The translations under genes were made by a program, and so were the position numbers. The notes beneath the pieces were generated by a model. The model was not told the origin of the DNA. It made no database searches and saw only the letters and a program-made list of their open reading frames with translations. This document shows, piece by piece, positions 60,581 to 63,215 of a stretch of DNA of 63,215 nucleotides. Numbering within the stretch: position 1 is the stretch's first letter; each line of letters starts with the position of its first letter. The DNA lies in contig DAISJM010000018.1 in the NCBI GenBank assembly GCA_036821485.1, positions 1-63,215 of the forward strand. The letters run 5' to 3'. Source of the stretch: DAISJM01 sp036821485 (GTDB lineage: Bacteria > Verrucomicrobiota > Kiritimatiellia > CAIQIC01 > JAGNIJ01).

Positions 60581-61144
60581 ATGGCGATGAAGGTTGAGAA
60601 GCTGGCGATCCCGGATGTGCTGCTGATCACGCCCGACGTGTTTCCCGATCCGCGCGGATTCTTCCTGGAATCGTATCATGCGGAGAGGTATCGCGCTGCG
60701 GGTGTGCCGGGCGAGTTTGTTCAGGACAACCATTCGCATTCCAGTCGTGGCACGCTGCGTGGCCTTCATTTTCAATTGCCGCATGCGCAGGCAAAACTGC
60801 TCTACGTGCTGCGCGGTGAGATCTTCGACGTGGCGGTGGATGTCCGGCGCGGTTCTCCAACCTTTGGAAAATGGGTGAGCGCAGTACTGTCGGACCAGAA
60901 CAAGCAACAGCTCTTCGTGCCCGAGGGTTTCGCACACGGATTCTGCGTCACCAGCGAGATCGTGGACGTGGTGTACAAGTGCACGGATATCTACTCGCCG
61001 AAGGACGATCACGGCGTGCTGTGGTCCGATCCGGCGTTGGGCATCCCGTGGCCGGTCAAATCGCCGACGCTGTCGAAGAAAGACGCGCAGCTCCTGCTGC
61101 TGGCGAACATCCCGGAAGCCCACCTGCCGGTCTATGGGCGGTAG
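60581..61144 (+). CDS. rfbC: dTDP-4-dehydrorhamnose 3,5-epimerase
   Basis: 187 aa cupin. 'DPRGFFLESYHAERYR' (about 23-38), 'QDNHSHSSRGTLRGLHFQ' (catalytic His about 65), 'VDVRRGSPTFGKW', 'FVPEGFAHGFCV' (about 114-125). Normal length. It starts 3 nt after rfbA. A TTCTCCAA...TTGGAAAA sequence at 60853 lies inside the conserved SPTFGKW codons. Confidence 0.95.
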   Translation: MAMKVEKLAIPDVLLITPDVFPDPRGFFLESYHAERYRAAGVPGEFVQDNHSHSSRGTLRGLHFQLPHAQAKLLYVLRGEIFDVAVDVRRGSPTFGKWVSAVLSDQNKQQLFVPEGFAHGFCVTSEIVDVVYKCTDIYSPKDDHGVLWSDPALGIPWPVKSPTLSKKDAQLLLLANIPEAHLPVYGR

Positions 61145-61309
61145 AACGCGGGATGCAGAATGCAGGATGGCGGTCTGCTGGAGCCGTGGAAGTCCAACCA
61201 CGAATGGACACTGATTCACACGAATTCCATCGCACAGGGGTGAGGGGATGAGGAATTGCCCACGAAAGGAAGTCGTGGGTGTTCGATCAAGAACACGGTG
61301 TGACGAAAG
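61145..61309. repeat. Gap with dispersed 'ccacgaa' units and a small hairpin
   Basis: Contains AACCACGAATGGACAC (about 61197-61212), another CACACGAATT, and CCCACGA-aaggaag-TCGTGGG (61259-61279). Same repeat family as at 20796 and 61670. No coding signal. Confidence 0.5.
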
Positions 61310-61618
61310 ATGAAGGCAGCGATCATAGTGGGCGTTCTTCTTTTGGCCGGATGCGTTGCCTCTCCGCCCAAGACTTCGACATCGGAGCCGACCATTCACA
61401 TCGCGTCCAACGGAGTCGTCTTCATCACACGGCAACTTGACGCTCCGACCGATGCAGGTGAAGCCCTGCAAGAGCTTGGTGTTCCGAAGAACTGCAGGAT
61501 CCGAGTGGAGGCCGAACCGGGCACGCTCCACAAGTACATCAAGGCCGTGTTCACGGACATCGAAAGCAGCGGCTACACAAACTCGCGCTTCCACCAAGTA
61601 ATCGAAAAAGGCCCCTGA
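61310..61618 (+). CDS. Small lipoprotein with ExbD/TolR-like domain
   Basis: 102 aa. Lipoprotein signal with lipobox LLAGC (C15). The mature part 'IHIASNGVVFITRQLDAPTDAGEALQELGVPKNCRIRVEAEPGTLHKYIKAVFTDIESSGY' looks like the periplasmic beta-alpha fold of ExbD/TolR, but the TM anchor has been replaced by a lipid anchor. A role in envelope energy coupling cannot be inferred without partners. ATG 61310 follows a GACGAAAG. Confidence 0.6.
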   Translation: MKAAIIVGVLLLAGCVASPPKTSTSEPTIHIASNGVVFITRQLDAPTDAGEALQELGVPKNCRIRVEAEPGTLHKYIKAVFTDIESSGYTNSRFHQVIEKGP

Positions 61619-61834
61619 AGGCTGTCCCGGAGTTTCCGATCCCAGTGTCCACCAAGATGGGATTGGGAATTGCCCACGAAAGGGCACGAAAGACGGCTGC
61701 GGATTCATGGTACCGCGCCGGGCACGGAGGCCCGAGAAACGGACGGTTCGGAGAACCGTCCCTACCAGCGGAGGGGAGATCCAGGCCGACCCGCCGCGGG
61801 CGGTGGCGGGGGACACGTTGACTTCTGTTCTTGT
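61619..61834. repeat. Gap of 216 bp with tandem hairpin repeats
   Basis: Contains CCACGAAAGG-GCACGAAA (61670-61691), CCGGGC-acgga-GGCCCG (about 61717-61734) and GGACGGTTC-gga-GAACCGTCC (about 61742-61762). The GACGGTTC hairpin with a trailing CCTACCAG is a pattern I associate with PVC intergenic repeats. No gene found. Confidence 0.55.
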
Positions 61835-63215
61835 TCAGTCAAACGGATCGCTTTCCGGTCCGAGCCAGCGGCCGAGGGTGGGGCTGTAGTAGCGCGAGCC
61901 ATCACAGAGCAGGCCGGTTTCCGTGTCGGTGTACAGGGTCCGGAATCTGAAGGGATTGGCCTCGGCTGCTTTGCCTTCCATCTCCAGCGTTTCGCCGAGT
62001 GGTCCGTAGCTGTAGTGTCCGACGACCGCGCCTGAGTCGGCGTCAACGAGCTGGCTCACATTATCCTGCCCGTCGTGGCAGTAGAGCAGAGTCGCATCCG
62101 GCTGAATGGAGCAGAGCAGTGTCGCGGCCCCTTGGCAGGCGATTCCATTCGGGGCCCAGATATAGAACACGGCGGACCGTTGGGCAGTCTTTCCGTCGTG
62201 CCGGATGATCTCCTCCCGCACGATGTTCCGGCCGTCGTACACGAAGAGATGTTCGCGGAGGGACGCCCATTGGTTCTTGCGGAAGATATCGATGCCCTTT
62301 CGAATGCGCCGCGCCTGGTAGTCGTAATTGAATGCCAGTCGCAGGGCGCCTTTGACGGGTTTCAGCGGGGTCATGGAAGCGAGTCGGTTTTCGGCATCCC
62401 AGCCGTAGACCCAGCAGGCGTCATTCGTCAGATTCCCCCTGGCGTCGTAGAAGAAGTCGCGCGTGGGCTGTCGGGCGGAGGTGGGCGTGAGTCGGGTGCA
62501 TTGGCCACGGCCGTTTACGGTGATGAGGACCTCTCCGCCGGTATCGGACACCATTCGGACCAGATTGCCGCTCAGGTCGTAGGCGTAGCGGAAGGCGTTG
62601 GAGCCTGCGAACGACTCCAGGAGTTCGCCGCGCGGGCTGAAGGCGAAGGTGTTGGTGATCACGGATGCGGCGATGTGATCCACGCGTTGCGTGGCACGGC
62701 CGAGCGCATCGTAGGCATAGTCATATTGCGAGACGGTGTTGGTCCCCGCAAGATTCCACACCTTGGTGCAGAGGTCGCGATGAGGCTCGTATTCGTAGGA
62801 GGTCCACTGCCGGCGGTCGTTTAGCCATTGTTGGACCACGTTGCCGCCCGGGGTAAAGAACCACGTCCACGCGATCGGCCCCTCGTTCCAGCGCAGCCTG
62901 TTGCAGCGGCCGACACCGTCGTATTCATAGGACACGCTGTGGAAGATGTTGGTCGTGCCGGTGGGGCCCAGCGAGAAGTCGGTGAGACGTCCCGCGAATC
63001 CCCGGGTGGAGTAGGCATATCGCAGAACGGCCTCGGACTGGCCTGTCAGGATCTCGCTCTGGACCTGTCCCTCGGTGGTGTAGGTGAATATCCGTGAGCC
63101 TGCCGCGTCGTGGACGTTCAACACTCTTCCCGCGTGGTTATAGGTGAAGCGGACGTCGGGGGTGGCGTCGGAATGGTCGATGACCAGCAGTTCGCCGGTG
63201 CGAGGGTCGTGCATG
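61835..63215 (-). CDS. Rhs/YD-repeat protein, C-terminal part (5' end outside window)
   Basis: At least 460 residues of tandem YD-like repeats ('YEYDGVGRCNRLRW', 'YDYAYDALGRATQRV', 'FFYDARGNLTND') ending with the Rhs core signature 'RFRTLYTDTETGLLCDGSRYYSPTLGRWLGPESDPFD' just before TGA at 61837-61835. In Rhs effectors the core is followed by a variable toxin tip after DPxG. Here the gene stops at DPFD. It could be a tip-less remnant, a secreted surface protein or a truncated Rhs. The start lies beyond 63215. Confidence 0.82.
   Translation of the reverse strand, partial: MHDPRTGELLVIDHSDATPDVRFTYNHAGRVLNVHDAAGSRIFTYTTEGQVQSEILTGQSEAVLRYAYSTRGFAGRLTDFSLGPTGTTNIFHSVSYEYDGVGRCNRLRWNEGPIAWTWFFTPGGNVVQQWLNDRRQWTSYEYEPHRDLCTKVWNLAGTNTVSQYDYAYDALGRATQRVDHIAASVITNTFAFSPRGELLESFAGSNAFRYAYDLSGNLVRMVSDTGGEVLITVNGRGQCTRLTPTSARQPTRDFFYDARGNLTNDACWVYGWDAENRLASMTPLKPVKGALRLAFNYDYQARRIRKGIDIFRKNQWASLREHLFVYDGRNIVREEIIRHDGKTAQRSAVFYIWAPNGIACQGAATLLCSIQPDATLLYCHDGQDNVSQLVDADSGAVVGHYSYGPLGETLEMEGKAAEANPFRFRTLYTDTETGLLCDGSRYYSPTLGRWLGPESDPFD

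Noticed and set aside
60853..60871. TTCTCCAA...TTGGAAAA inside rfbC, resembling the 31-bp-phased palindromes
   Set aside because: Single, imperfect, and it encodes the conserved SPTFGKW segment of RfbC; chance similarity.
60080..61816. Long minus-strand reading of 578 codons over rfbA and rfbC
   Set aside because: Antisense to well-conserved rhamnose genes; a high-GC shadow with no family signal.

Overview
The window looks like chromosome from a high-GC, Gram-negative bacterium of the Planctomycetota-Verrucomicrobiota-Chlamydiota (PVC) superphylum, most likely near Kiritimatiellota or Verrucomicrobiota. This is inference. It rests on lipoproteins and a TolC/RND envelope system, a bacterial topoisomerase VI pair, secreted proteins with calcium-binding 'DxDxDGxxD' tails, many radical-SAM enzymes, and dispersed hairpin repeats of a kind I associate with PVC genomes. 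No rRNA is present; one tRNA is.

Layout. 1-2392 (minus): topoisomerase VI subunits A (cut by the window edge) and B. 2612-9073 (plus): a TetR-controlled tripartite RND efflux operon with a clear promoter and operator. 9185-10986: a PVC-type membrane-anchored unknown and a stand-alone Lrp/AsnC sensor domain. 10992-19688: a tightly coupled envelope-glycan operon in which four glycosyltransferases are interleaved with two SPASM-type radical-SAM enzymes, ending in a YbhN-like membrane protein and an ArnT/GT39-like membrane glycosyltransferase. 19709-22640: a divergent YchF-like GTPase and HemW, then a small-protein/nucleotidyltransferase pair. 22751-26473: a putatively envelope-located AmmeMemoRadiSam system, with a DsbD-like conduit, a small His-rich membrane protein, a TM-anchored radical-SAM AmrS and a lipoprotein AmrB-AmrA fusion. 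26457-34918 (minus): a spermidine-synthase-like membrane protein, a PhoD-type phosphatase and two large secreted proteins.

35030-43818 is an 8.7-kb integrative element in tRNA-Leu(UAA), bounded by 45-bp direct repeats. It carries a tyrosine integrase, a Cro/Xre regulator, an AlpA-like excisionase, a PrimPol-DUF3987 replication protein and several unknowns. It has no capsid or conjugation genes, so it resembles a phage satellite or a mobilisable island.

43871-47662 (minus): a methionine operon (metY-metX-metW) behind a SAM-I-like riboswitch with an intrinsic terminator. 47698-52836 (minus): a class I glutamine amidotransferase, UDP-sugar dehydrogenase, sugar nucleotidyltransferase, trpD and a dGTPase-like protein. 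52894-53600: a PIN toxin-antitoxin pair. 53786-57680: NUDIX hydrolase, YihY-like membrane protein and UvrD-family helicase. 57703-61144: the dTDP-rhamnose operon (D-B-A-C). 61310-63215: a small lipoprotein and the 3' end of an Rhs-like gene that stops right after the core.

Across the window, five intergenic loci carry tandem 19-bp palindromes (TTTTCCAA-N3-TTGGAAAA) in pairs or a triplet. Their start-to-start spacing is always exactly 31 bp. This is the most striking unexplained nucleotide signal here.
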